Of a DNA stretch of 64,000 nt, positions 45,328 to 54,670 are shown piece after piece. Within the stretch, counting starts at the first letter, position 1, and each line of letters begins with the position of its first letter. Under the pieces are notes generated by a model that made no database searches, was not told the origin of the DNA, and worked only from the letters and a program-made list of their open reading frames with translations. Made by a program: the position numbers and the translations under genes. The stretch lies in the NCBI RefSeq assembly GCF_017355855.1, contig NZ_JAFEWD010000003.1, forward strand, positions 186,001-250,000, in the 5' to 3' direction. This DNA is from Pedobacter sp. SYSU D00535 (GTDB lineage Bacteria; Bacteroidota; Bacteroidia; Sphingobacteriales; Sphingobacteriaceae).

Positions 45328-47523
45328 ATGAAAGCCCTTCACCTTGCCTTTCTTCTGTTGTTGCTAACTAGCTCGATTCAGGCAAAGACCGTCATTAATC
45401 ACCCCTCCTTTGAGTTTTCCAATTCAGGTGTTACCCATATCAAGAAGATTGAGTTAACTAGGAAAGAAACAAAGCTCTTCATCCATTGCCAGTTTCTTCC
45501 CAAATGGTGGGTCAGGTTTTCAAAGAAAACCTTTATACAAGATGCGGTTTCGGGTGAGAAGTATTTCCCGGAGGCAATGGAAGGAGGTGATTTTGATAAG
45601 GAGATCTTTATGGGCGCTTCCGGCGATTCCAGCTTTGTGCTCGTCTTTCCCGCGCTACCGAAAAACGTCAAAAAAATACATTACGGACAGGATGACAAGG
45701 CCAGTATTTTCGGACTCTCGTTGAATCCCAGGGCTTCGGGATCTCCAAAAGAATCAGGCATTCCCGCCCGTGTACAATCCTGGCTCGATTCAGAACATGC
45801 AAGGGCTAAAAGGAAGACGCTAGTTGATTACAGTGCTGCTGAGTTTTTCAGTCCTGATACTGCCCGCCTCATTGGGTACATAAAAGGGTATGATCGCCGG
45901 GCAGGCTTCAATACCGGAATGATCTATGGGAAGAACGAGATCACTAATGAAGATTATCCTTTGGTGGTAAACATCCACGACGATGGCCGGTTTGAAGCGT
46001 CTATTCCCATGTACTTTCCGAAACATACCTACGTCGCTTTTCAAAGGTCCATCATCAACTTTTATCTGGAACCTGGACAGACCCTGTCAATGGTTTTGAA
46101 CTGGGAAGAGTTCCTGACTGCCGACAGGCTCCGTAACATCCGGTACCGTTTTAAGGATATAGCATTCGCTGGACCTTCTGCGACTATAAATAAGGATTTG
46201 AATAGCGTGGAAATCCAGACCTTCGACTACAAAGAACTTCAACAGGCGATAACCAAGCAGAAACCCGATGAGTTTAAAAAGATGTTGACAGTGCATTGGA
46301 ATACAAGTAAAGGCCGACTGGAACAAGAGATGAGCGCCAACCCGATTTCCCCTCAGGCACAAGCAATCCTTCGTAGTGAGGTAGACCTTGCGTACGCCGC
46401 CAGCATGCTGGATTTTTTAAGCAACCGGGAGTCGATTGCCCGGAAAGACACCGCTAACAAAATCGTGCGGATAAAAGCGGCTCCCGACTATTATGACTTT
46501 CTTAAAAACATGAACCTGAACGACCGGACCTTGCTTGTCGCTCCCGACTTCTGGGTGTTTGCTAATCGCTTTGAATTCACGAGCGCACTCATCACTCTGC
46601 CCGACAGGTATTCACGGAAACCTTTCCATGTCTTCCTGTTCGACGAGCTGAAATTAAAAGCGGGTGCTGATGATCGGCCCTATCTCGACTCGCTTGCTGC
46701 TCTTAATAATAGGCTGAGTAAAGCAGCAAGTGCGGCCGAGCGATTTCGGCTGGTGTCTGCCCTAAACGAGCCCCGTCAAAACTTTGAAAAGAAGTACAGC
46801 AAGTACCTGAATCAATATGAAACGAAGTATCCTGCAAAGAAAAGCCCTACTATTCCTGAACGCTTTCTAGGCGACTGGGTGGTCAAGGATAGCCTGCTGG
46901 TCAATTATTTCGGACTGCAGCATAACCTCATTTACGATATCTTGAAAGCCCGTTCTCTGAAGTATGTTTTCAACAGTCATTTGAAAGGTCAGAAGGAGGA
47001 AGCTCGAAATTACCTAAGCACACTGGAGAGGGGGATGAAGAATGAATCCGTTCTTCAGATGGTGGAAGCCTTCTATCATCGCAGCTACCCGGCAGGTGTT
47101 AAGGCCGTTTATGATCTGCCTGCCGGAAAAGGAACGGAGATCTTTAGAAAAGTAATCGACCAGTACAAAGGAAAGATGCTGTTTGTCGACTTTTGGGCAA
47201 CCAGTTGTGGACCCTGTGTAGCGTCCATCAAGGCAAACAAATCTGTTCGCTCGAATTATAAGGGAAGTAAGGATATTGAATTTATCTTCCTGACGTCTGC
47301 ACAGGAGTCGCCGGAAGAGCGTTATAATGCATTTGTGAAAGAGCAGGAGCTGCAGCACACCTATCGCTTATCTGCTGATGACTTCCGCTACCTGCGCCAA
47401 TTGTTTAAGTTCAACGGTATTCCTCGATATGTGGTAATTAACCGGGAAGGTCAGGTGTTGAACGATGATTTTGCGATGCACAACTTTGATGGAGAATTGA
47501 AAAAACTGTTGGCTCAACAATAG
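45328..47523 (+). CDS. Large exported protein with C-terminal TlpA/thioredoxin domain
   Basis: 731 residues, signal peptide about 1-19. The first 590 residues are a beta-rich N-terminal domain and a long helical region without an assigned family. Residues about 600-731 are a TlpA-like thioredoxin fold: GKMLFVDFWATSCGPCVASI with redox pair Cys627 and Cys630, and cis-Pro segment FNGIPRYVVINREG. It should act as a periplasmic thiol-disulfide oxidoreductase. Long proteins of this build occur beside SusC/SusD pairs in Sphingobacteria, and one lies about 1 kb downstream here, but a direct link is not shown. Confidence 0.8.
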   Translation: MKALHLAFLLLLLTSSIQAKTVINHPSFEFSNSGVTHIKKIELTRKETKLFIHCQFLPKWWVRFSKKTFIQDAVSGEKYFPEAMEGGDFDKEIFMGASGDSSFVLVFPALPKNVKKIHYGQDDKASIFGLSLNPRASGSPKESGIPARVQSWLDSEHARAKRKTLVDYSAAEFFSPDTARLIGYIKGYDRRAGFNTGMIYGKNEITNEDYPLVVNIHDDGRFEASIPMYFPKHTYVAFQRSIINFYLEPGQTLSMVLNWEEFLTADRLRNIRYRFKDIAFAGPSATINKDLNSVEIQTFDYKELQQAITKQKPDEFKKMLTVHWNTSKGRLEQEMSANPISPQAQAILRSEVDLAYAASMLDFLSNRESIARKDTANKIVRIKAAPDYYDFLKNMNLNDRTLLVAPDFWVFANRFEFTSALITLPDRYSRKPFHVFLFDELKLKAGADDRPYLDSLAALNNRLSKAASAAERFRLVSALNEPRQNFEKKYSKYLNQYETKYPAKKSPTIPERFLGDWVVKDSLLVNYFGLQHNLIYDILKARSLKYVFNSHLKGQKEEARNYLSTLERGMKNESVLQMVEAFYHRSYPAGVKAVYDLPAGKGTEIFRKVIDQYKGKMLFVDFWATSCGPCVASIKANKSVRSNYKGSKDIEFIFLTSAQESPEERYNAFVKEQELQHTYRLSADDFRYLRQLFKFNGIPRYVVINREGQVLNDDFAMHNFDGELKKLLAQQ

Positions 47524-47611
47524 TAGCTATCAGGCATGATGTCCGTTCGGAGCTCAAATAACTCCTTTAGGGCCGAAAGACAAGAATAAAGGATTATACA
47601 TAGCCAAGACG

Positions 47612-48175
47612 ATGGAAGCCGATGACCAAATGAAAAAACTCCTGTCATCCGAATTATTAACGCTGCGTCCCGCAAGGCTCGGCGACAAAATCAAAATATT
47701 CAATTGGCTTACGAACTCCAACCTCACGGCTGAAATGCTTGGCCCTCCAACCTTTCCCGATAATCCGGTTCCCAACTGGGAAGAATTTGACGGCGACTAT
47801 CTGGATTATTATTTCGATGGCTCCCAGCCAATGAAAGGGCGCTGTTTTGTTTTGGAATACGAAGGACAGGAGATCGGCCAGATTAACTATAACGTGATTA
47901 ACCCGCAGCGAAAATCGACAGAAATAGATATCTGGCTCGCTGACCGGAAATTTAGCGGCAAAGGTTTAGGTACAGAAGCAGTAAAAATACTATGCAACTA
48001 TCTCGAAAGATCGTTTGACTGCGAAGCCATTTACGTGGCTCCTTCCAGCCGGAATTTAAATGCGATCAAGTCCTACCAAAAGGCGGGATTTATTAAAACT
48101 GACCAACTACCGGAGAACTTTGCTGCTGATTATGCCGATACAATCGTGTTAGTCCGAACTGCTAACACGCTGTAG
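47612..48175 (+). CDS. GNAT N-acetyltransferase (RimJ/AAC(6')-like)
   Basis: 187 residues. The GNAT core starts LTLRPARLGDKIKIFNWLTNSN. Motifs: CFVLEYEGQEIGQINYNVIN, TEIDIWLADRKFSGKGLGTEAVKIL (acetyl-CoA-binding KGLGTE) and VAPSSRNLNAIKSYQKAGFI. The general order resembles AAC(6')-type and ribosomal-protein acetyltransferases, but the substrate cannot be inferred; drug resistance should not be assumed. ATG 47630 is an alternative start. Confidence 0.85.
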   Translation: MEADDQMKKLLSSELLTLRPARLGDKIKIFNWLTNSNLTAEMLGPPTFPDNPVPNWEEFDGDYLDYYFDGSQPMKGRCFVLEYEGQEIGQINYNVINPQRKSTEIDIWLADRKFSGKGLGTEAVKILCNYLERSFDCEAIYVAPSSRNLNAIKSYQKAGFIKTDQLPENFAADYADTIVLVRTANTL

Positions 48176-48497
48176 CAGTAGTGAACTTCCGGTGAGCAGT
48201 AGGTTTTATTTTACCCTCATATTTTTTCTATTCATCCCCTGTTTTTCATTCAGGGCCTGCTACTTCGAGCTATCATGCTAACATTCTACACAGGTTTGCT
48301 AAAAAAATACAGTCTTCCATCTCTGCAATTGGAGATTTTTATCCCCTGTTGAACTAACTAACTAACAAGCCTGGAAAGAAAAAGGATTCCGCGGCGAGAT
48401 TAACCAACAAAACATCTAAAGAGCTCTTGAATACCTCATATTCCTCAAGGAAGTAGGCTTGCTATGAACTATTAACTAACATTATAAACACAAAATC
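48176..48497 (+). other. Intergenic region upstream of second SusC-like gene
   Basis: 322 bases without a gene. It is AT-rich, with a short tandem AACT repeat near 48352-48364. CAGGTTTG at about 48291-48298 resembles a -7 box but lacks a TTTG 19 bases upstream. No riboswitch or terminator recognised. Confidence 0.4.
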
Positions 48498-51400
48498 ATG
48501 AAGTTACCTTTGCGAAAGTCCTCCATGAAGGGTAAGACTTTAATGGGCCAGAGCGCTCCATTACTTTTTGCCCTGCTGTTGCCAATAGCGTCCTCCGCTG
48601 TTGAAGGCAATTCCAGTCTCAAACTGATGGCAAAAGTTGCCGTTCAGAAAAACCAGGTCACAGTAAGTGGGACCGTAAGAGATAGTAAAGGCACACCATT
48701 GCCGGGCGTAACGGTCAGAGTGAAGGAGACCGGAAAAGCAACGAGCACGAATGTTGACGGACTTTTCCGTATCGAACTACCAAACGGCACTGAAACCCTT
48801 CAATTCAGTATGCTGGGCTTTGTAACTAAAGAAGTCAAGGCCGAAGGAAGGAGCACGATAGATGTGACACTCGAAGAGTCCGCCTCTACACTGGACGAGG
48901 TGGTGGTAATCGGCTACGGGACGGTCAAAAAGAGAGATCTCACCGGATCGGTGGTTTCAATTAGAGAAGCAGATATTACCGCTACCCCGGTGAATAATAT
49001 CATGGAAGCCCTGCAAGGAAAAATTGCCGGAGCTGACATCATGCGTAGTTCGGGTGCGGTAGGTACTAACGCCAGCGTGTTGCTCCGCGGTACCCGCAGT
49101 ATCTATGGCGACAACTCACCTTTATACATAGTGGACGGGATTCCTTCCACCTATTCCCAAATCAACCCTTCAGATATTGCAAGTATCGACGTGTTGAAGG
49201 ACGCTTCTTCCACCGCTATTTATGGATCAGCGGGTGCGAACGGAGTAATCATCATTACCACTAAGAAGGGTAGGGAAGGGAAGTCTTCTATTGACTTCGA
49301 TATGTTCTACGGCTTCAACGGTCGTCCGCATTTCTATAAAGGGATGACCGGACAGGAATACACCGATTATCGGAGAGAGCTTTACCGTACCACAAACGGC
49401 AACTATCCTGCAGATATGTCGCTGGTTTTCACTAACAGCGATATTCTAAACGCCTACAACGAGGGTAAGTGGATCGACTGGATTGATGAAATTACCAGCA
49501 CAAGTGGGGTTCAGGAGAAGTACAATCTGTCGTTCAGCACGGGAGTGAAAAAGACGAAAGTATATAGTTCCTTCACCTATACCAATGAGGGAGGCTTGCT
49601 TCCCCGTGAAAGCCAAAAGATGGCGGGTTTCCGCTTGAACCTCGATCACGAACTGCTGAAGTGGGCAAAGGTGGGGACTAATGTCAATGTGAACTATACC
49701 AACAGGAACGCCAGAAACAATAACATTTTCACTAAGGCACTGGGCGCCTTTCCGTTGGGAGAGGTTCGCGATGCCGATGGAAATATTAATGCTCAATTTA
49801 TCGACGGCGAAGTTACCCCGCTGGGTGATGAGATCCCTGATCAGTATGCTGACAATACCAGGTCAACCTTTGGATTTTTGAACACTTATGTAGAACTGGC
49901 GCCTTTGGCAGGCTTGTCTTTACGGTCTAATATCGGCTTAACCCTTAATAGCAGTCGTCAGGGCCGCTATTTCGGAAGGCAATCGACGGCACTCCCACCC
50001 TCAGGATACGCGCTTCCGGTGGCCACCCTCGATAATTACTTCGGTTATGGCTATGTGTGGGAAAATACACTGACCTATAACAGAACGATTGCCACTGATC
50101 ATAATGTTACCCTGACCGGAATTACCTCTTACGCAGACAGCCGCTTCGATCGGAATAATTCGCTGGGACAGGGCCAGGATTTAGATTACTACCTTTTCTA
50201 CAACATTGGTACGGGCACCCAGAAAACCGGCATCGCTTCTGCTTATCAGCAAAAAAATCGCTTGTCTTTTGCCGGAAGGATGAATTATTCTTACAAGGGC
50301 AAGTACCTGTTTTCATTCACCAACCGCTGGGACGGCGTATCGCACCTGGCCGAGGGGCATAAGTGGGCTTCCTTCCCTGCAGCATCAGCCGCGTGGCGGA
50401 TTTCTGATGAGAACTTCATGTCAGGGGTAAGAGGAGTAGTTAGCGACTTGAAACTGCGTGCAGGATACGGTGTAACAGGTAACTCCGGAGGTATGGATGC
50501 CTACTCGTCACAAACCCAGGCCTATGCTTATCAGGTAATTTCGTTAAACGGAGCCCTGGTTCCTAACCTGCAGAACGTGGGTACTTTCTCGAACCCGGAA
50601 ATCACCTGGGAGAAGAGTTACAACCTGAATGTCGGACTTGATCTCTCAGTGCTGAAGGACCGCATCAGCCTTTCGGCCGATGTGTACAACACGGATACTA
50701 AAGGACTTCTCTTCAGACGTACCCTGCCTGTTACGGCAGCCATTACTGCCTGGGCTTCTCCAATGCAGACCTGGCAAAACATTGGCGAGACCAACAACAG
50801 AGGCTACGAGCTTACTTTGAGAACGGTGAACATCGATAAGAAGGCCTTTAACTGGAGTTCAAACTTCTCTTTTACCAGAAACAAGGAGAAGATCGTAGAT
50901 CTGCCTAACGGTGATGTAATATCTGAAAGACTGTTCGAGGGGCATCCCATTCAGACCTTTTATGATTACCGCTATCAGGGCATTTGGTCAATGGACGAGG
51001 CAACAGAAGCAGCAAAATATGGAGCTCAACCGGGCTACGTAAAGGTGGCTACTAATGAGAAGTTTACAAACGGAGTAGGAGACGGCGGAGCTCATCCATA
51101 CACGGACAGCGATCGGATGATCCTTGGATCCAATGTGCCTAAATGGTTACTGGGAATAAACAACACAATCACCTTCAAAAACTTTGACCTGAACGCCTTC
51201 GCGATGATACGCTGGGGACAGATGATCAACAGCTCGCTGCTGGGCTGGTACAGGGCGAACGATGACGGTCAGCCGGCTGGGGTAGATTACTGGACGCCAG
51301 AAAATCAGTCAGCCTACTTCCCACGTCCGGGTATCGCCAGCACTTCCGGTATCGGGTCTTTGAAGTATGTTGACGGATCCTTCGTGAAGCTAAAAACGCT

Positions 51401-51596
51401 GACATTAGGATATACACTGCCAGAGAAGATCAGAAGTGCGGCTTTCATGTCTAATGCCCGGATTTATGCTACCGCTTATAATCCACTCGTATTTACCAAA
51501 GAAGAAAAGTTGAAAGGTACCGACCCGGAAAACAATGGATCTGATACCTTCCCATTGTACCGAACTTTTGTATTAGGCCTTAATGTTTCTTTTTAA
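48498..51596 (+). CDS. SusC/RagA-type TonB-linked outer-membrane protein
   Basis: 1032 residues. The signal region is long (about 1-36). The carboxypeptidase-like domain is at about 53-130 (VSGTVRDSKGTPLPGVTVRVKETG), then LDEVVVIGYGTVKKRDLTGSVV. The plug (LQGKIAGADIMRSSGAVGTNASVLLRG, PLYIVDGIPS, SSTAIYGSAGANGVIIITTKKG) and a barrel ending LGLNVSF follow. It forms a transporter with the SusD-like lipoprotein that follows. No glycosidase or FecR gene is adjacent, so the substrate is unknown and may be peptide or glycan. Confidence 0.92.
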   Translation: MKLPLRKSSMKGKTLMGQSAPLLFALLLPIASSAVEGNSSLKLMAKVAVQKNQVTVSGTVRDSKGTPLPGVTVRVKETGKATSTNVDGLFRIELPNGTETLQFSMLGFVTKEVKAEGRSTIDVTLEESASTLDEVVVIGYGTVKKRDLTGSVVSIREADITATPVNNIMEALQGKIAGADIMRSSGAVGTNASVLLRGTRSIYGDNSPLYIVDGIPSTYSQINPSDIASIDVLKDASSTAIYGSAGANGVIIITTKKGREGKSSIDFDMFYGFNGRPHFYKGMTGQEYTDYRRELYRTTNGNYPADMSLVFTNSDILNAYNEGKWIDWIDEITSTSGVQEKYNLSFSTGVKKTKVYSSFTYTNEGGLLPRESQKMAGFRLNLDHELLKWAKVGTNVNVNYTNRNARNNNIFTKALGAFPLGEVRDADGNINAQFIDGEVTPLGDEIPDQYADNTRSTFGFLNTYVELAPLAGLSLRSNIGLTLNSSRQGRYFGRQSTALPPSGYALPVATLDNYFGYGYVWENTLTYNRTIATDHNVTLTGITSYADSRFDRNNSLGQGQDLDYYLFYNIGTGTQKTGIASAYQQKNRLSFAGRMNYSYKGKYLFSFTNRWDGVSHLAEGHKWASFPAASAAWRISDENFMSGVRGVVSDLKLRAGYGVTGNSGGMDAYSSQTQAYAYQVISLNGALVPNLQNVGTFSNPEITWEKSYNLNVGLDLSVLKDRISLSADVYNTDTKGLLFRRTLPVTAAITAWASPMQTWQNIGETNNRGYELTLRTVNIDKKAFNWSSNFSFTRNKEKIVDLPNGDVISERLFEGHPIQTFYDYRYQGIWSMDEATEAAKYGAQPGYVKVATNEKFTNGVGDGGAHPYTDSDRMILGSNVPKWLLGINNTITFKNFDLNAFAMIRWGQMINSSLLGWYRANDDGQPAGVDYWTPENQSAYFPRPGIASTSGIGSLKYVDGSFVKLKTLTLGYTLPEKIRSAAFMSNARIYATAYNPLVFTKEEKLKGTDPENNGSDTFPLYRTFVLGLNVSF

Positions 51597-51612
51597 CTCA
51601 AAAACAATAGCA

Positions 51613-53433
51613 ATGAAATTCAAAAAGATAATCCGAAATATATCCTTTGCACTGATCACCGCTGGTCTGTCGGCCTGTGACACCTCTCTTGAAGAATATA
51701 ATCCCTCCGGTTTCACGATGGAAGCGGTGGCGAAATCTTCAGTGGATGGCTACAAGAAGATATTGAACAACTGTTACTTCGGCATGGAGCGGCAGTTATA
51801 CGGCTTCAACCAGTGGATGATGTTCACCGAGGCGGGAACTGATATCTGGACCAATCAGAAAAACAGCCCGACGTCTAATATTAACTTTTTTAAGTACGGA
51901 GGAGCTTCGAATATTCCAGCCAACACATTGAACACTGTGTGGAATGTATGTTATGATGGGATAGGTTATTGTAACCTGGCCATTAAATACGCCGACATAG
52001 CTCCCTTCAAAACGGAACAGGAGAAAAACGCTTTGGTAGCACAGGCCTATTTCCTGCGTGCCATGTACTACTACAATCTGGTAGAGCAATTTGGTGGAGT
52101 CACAGCTCCTACTGAGCCCCTGGCTACGGTAAATCTTCGTCCGGAGCGCGTTGCTCCCCTCGAAATCTATAAAACCATCATCATTCCTGACCTAGAATTT
52201 GCTGCACAATGGCTGCCGGTGAATAACGGAATTACCTCTCCGTCTAAAAAGTCGGCGATGGGCTTCCTTGCAAGAGCTTATCTGCAAACGGTGGAGTATG
52301 ATGATACAAAAGCATTTGCACCGAAAGCGTTGGAAGTTGCAAAAACCCTTATTCAAGATTGCGAGACTGGAGGCTCTACTTACAACACCTTCATGTATCC
52401 AACCTTCGACGAGGTGTTTCGGGAGTCAAACAATCTGCAAAACAGGGAGTCATTGTGGTCACACCGCTTTGTAGTAGGAGGGGTAAGCAATCAGGCCTGG
52501 TTCATGAATATGAATAACGAGTTGTTCTATGCCGTGGTTACTGATTTTCCTGCTATGCAGTTTTCAGGTGCCGACTACACTACCTGGGGCCGCCGTTCCG
52601 GGGGAAGCTTTATGCCATCGCACCACTTGCTAAGCTTGTACGTGCAGGCGGATGGTACACTGGATCCCCGCTATCATAAGTCTTTTCAAACCACCTGGAC
52701 AGTGAACCGCCCCTCTTTCACCTGGAGCAGTGCCAATCTTACTACTTTCGACAGAAGTGCGGCAGTTACCACCAGCAGCAGCCTGGCGGCAGGGAATACA
52801 GCGATCGACTTTATTCATCCGAATGATCCTGATTACACGACAAAGGCTGCAACAAAGTTAGACCAGAAATATCTGGTGGTAGATTATAATGACGTGTATG
52901 ACCCGGTTACCAAGACTGTAAAAATGACCTATACGCGGGTTAACAGAGATCCGGGAACCCAGGCACCCAACCCTTTCTTCGGATTTTATCCTTCGCTTAT
53001 TAAACACAATAGCAGCAACTATTACGTGAATAACGCAAATAGCAACCGGTACGGGAATCTTAATGCTACCTTCATGATGCGGATGCCCGAGGTTTACTTG
53101 ATTGCAGCAGAGGCGGATATTTATGCAAATGGTGGTGCAAACGCGATGGGCTACATCAATAAGGTGCGTCAACGCGCAGGTGCACAGCCTTTAACCGGAG
53201 CTGCATCGATGCAAACGGTTCTTGACGAGCGCGCCCGGGAATTGTGTGGCGAGTATGTGCGTTTTTACGACTTGAAACGTACCAAAAACTTAAGCAAGAG
53301 CTATCTTACTCAAACCAACCCGGATGTTGGCCAGTTCTTCAGAGACGGTGTCAACGAAGTGCGGCCAATTCCAACCAACTTCCTCAACACCATTGAAGAG
53401 GGCGGAACATACTACCAGAATAACGGCTACTAA
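51613..53433 (+). CDS. RagB/SusD-family nutrient-binding lipoprotein
   Basis: 606 residues from ATG 51613, which gives a lipoprotein signal (LITAGLSAC, Cys22). A longer frame from 51583 would overlap the SusC gene out of frame and spoil the signal peptide. SusD features: AQAYFLRAMYYYNLVEQFGGV, MGFLARAYLQTVEYDD, MPEVYLIAAEADIYANGG...INKVRQRAG and VLDERARELCGEYVRFYDLKR. It pairs with the preceding SusC-like protein. It is longer than the starch SusD because of an insertion of about 100 residues near 330-470. Confidence 0.92.
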   Translation: MKFKKIIRNISFALITAGLSACDTSLEEYNPSGFTMEAVAKSSVDGYKKILNNCYFGMERQLYGFNQWMMFTEAGTDIWTNQKNSPTSNINFFKYGGASNIPANTLNTVWNVCYDGIGYCNLAIKYADIAPFKTEQEKNALVAQAYFLRAMYYYNLVEQFGGVTAPTEPLATVNLRPERVAPLEIYKTIIIPDLEFAAQWLPVNNGITSPSKKSAMGFLARAYLQTVEYDDTKAFAPKALEVAKTLIQDCETGGSTYNTFMYPTFDEVFRESNNLQNRESLWSHRFVVGGVSNQAWFMNMNNELFYAVVTDFPAMQFSGADYTTWGRRSGGSFMPSHHLLSLYVQADGTLDPRYHKSFQTTWTVNRPSFTWSSANLTTFDRSAAVTTSSSLAAGNTAIDFIHPNDPDYTTKAATKLDQKYLVVDYNDVYDPVTKTVKMTYTRVNRDPGTQAPNPFFGFYPSLIKHNSSNYYVNNANSNRYGNLNATFMMRMPEVYLIAAEADIYANGGANAMGYINKVRQRAGAQPLTGAASMQTVLDERARELCGEYVRFYDLKRTKNLSKSYLTQTNPDVGQFFRDGVNEVRPIPTNFLNTIEEGGTYYQNNGY

Positions 53434-53453
53434 GGCGGCCGCTTAATACAATC

Positions 53454-53498
53454 AACGGGAAGCACTGAAGGAATAACTACAGGCTTCCCGTTTTTTTT
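53454..53498 (+). terminator. Intrinsic terminator after the second SusC/SusD pair
   Basis: AACGGGAAGC (53454-53463) pairs with GCTTCCCGTT (53483-53492), followed by a T run ending at 53498. It lies 20 bases after the SusD stop. Confidence 0.85.
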
Positions 53499-53686
53499 GC
53501 TCCAGTGTTCCCTTCCAGATCAAGCCTTACCACACCTCTCATTCCTCCTGGTCTTTAAACACCCGAAACAGTCCATTTTGGACCAATTCTTTTTACCTGA
53601 AACAAACTTCCCATCTAAGCCTTAATTGACGTAGTACATCCTGCGTCTATCACATGCTCATTTTAAACACCTATAATTAATACATT

Positions 53687-54571
53687 ATGAAACAGTTTCT
53701 ATTGACCATCGCTGTTGCTAGCAGTGTCCTGTTCTCATGCAAAGAAGAACAGGGATTAGCGGAAAAAAGTGAGAAAAAGGTTAATGTGACCTTTGCCGTG
53801 TCAGATTTTAGTGAGGAGATTGTGAATTATGGGAAGACTGCGAGGACATCCGCCGCAGGGGACACATTACTAAATTATGCCAGTCGGCTGGAGTACCATG
53901 TTTATGACTCGGTTGGAATGTTCGTCAAGTCTATCGTGCAGGATAGTACCGCAAGTAATTTTGGCCAGATAGAAGATCAGCTCTCCGCGGGGCAATATAC
54001 ACTGTATTTTGCAGCCTTCAGGGGAAATGGTTATGTGAGTTTGCACTTACCGTACTTCATGCCAAGGGGCGATTGGTACGATACATTTGTTAAAAAAATG
54101 AGCCTCACCGTCGGAAGCCAGGATATAGAGCAACAAGTCAGGTTGGCGAGAATTGTATCGGCTATTGAAGTAACATTAACTGATCCGATCCCGGTGAATA
54201 CCTCGAAACTTGAATTGCTGGTGTCGAATGAAGCGGACAGCTACAGTTTGGAACGGGAGGAACCGGTTATCAGCGCGAACACTACCAAGTCAAAGACTTT
54301 CCTGCTAAGTCGGGATGATGAGAATAAAACGGGTAAAAAGCTCTTTATGTATGTTGGAAATACGGCCGAACCTGTATCGGTTACCATTAGAGCCTACAAC
54401 GCTACAAATCAAGTTATTGCTGAAAAAGTAGTGACTAGCGTAACTACTGTTAAGAATAAGATGACCTTATTACGCGGCCGGCTTTTTACTCCGACTGGCA
54501 GTCCGATGGCCAACTTTTCGGTGACGGTAAGTCCGGAGTGGTTAGCTCCCTCTGACCCGATCCTGTTTTGA
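53687..54571 (+). CDS. Lipoprotein, possibly FimB/Mfa2-like fimbrial accessory
   Basis: 294 residues with a lipoprotein signal (SSVLFSC, Cys18). The mature part has the run VNVTFAVSDFSEEI, LEYHVYDSVGMFVKSIVQDS, LSAGQYTLYFAAFRGNG and VRLARIVSAIEVTLTDPIP. These resemble the two beta-sandwich domains of FimB/Mfa2-type fimbrial anchor proteins of Bacteroidota, though no fimbrillin gene is adjacent. It has its own terminator and is separated from SusD by another, so it is probably monocistronic. Family call is tentative. Confidence 0.6.
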   Translation: MKQFLLTIAVASSVLFSCKEEQGLAEKSEKKVNVTFAVSDFSEEIVNYGKTARTSAAGDTLLNYASRLEYHVYDSVGMFVKSIVQDSTASNFGQIEDQLSAGQYTLYFAAFRGNGYVSLHLPYFMPRGDWYDTFVKKMSLTVGSQDIEQQVRLARIVSAIEVTLTDPIPVNTSKLELLVSNEADSYSLEREEPVISANTTKSKTFLLSRDDENKTGKKLFMYVGNTAEPVSVTIRAYNATNQVIAEKVVTSVTTVKNKMTLLRGRLFTPTGSPMANFSVTVSPEWLAPSDPILF

Positions 54572-54609
54572 GCAGGGACTAAACCCTACAAGCCTATCAG
54601 GTAAAAAAG

Positions 54610-54642
54610 AAAGGGATCGTTCATCGGGGACGATCCCTTTTT
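54610..54642. terminator. Bidirectional terminator
   Basis: AAAGGGATCGT (54610-54620) pairs perfectly with ACGATCCCTTT (54630-54640). T runs flank it on both strands, so it can serve the plus-strand lipoprotein gene and the minus-strand receiver-PAS gene ending at 54671. Confidence 0.85.
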
Positions 54643-54670
54643 ATATTGATCGCAACGGGCATCGTATTCT

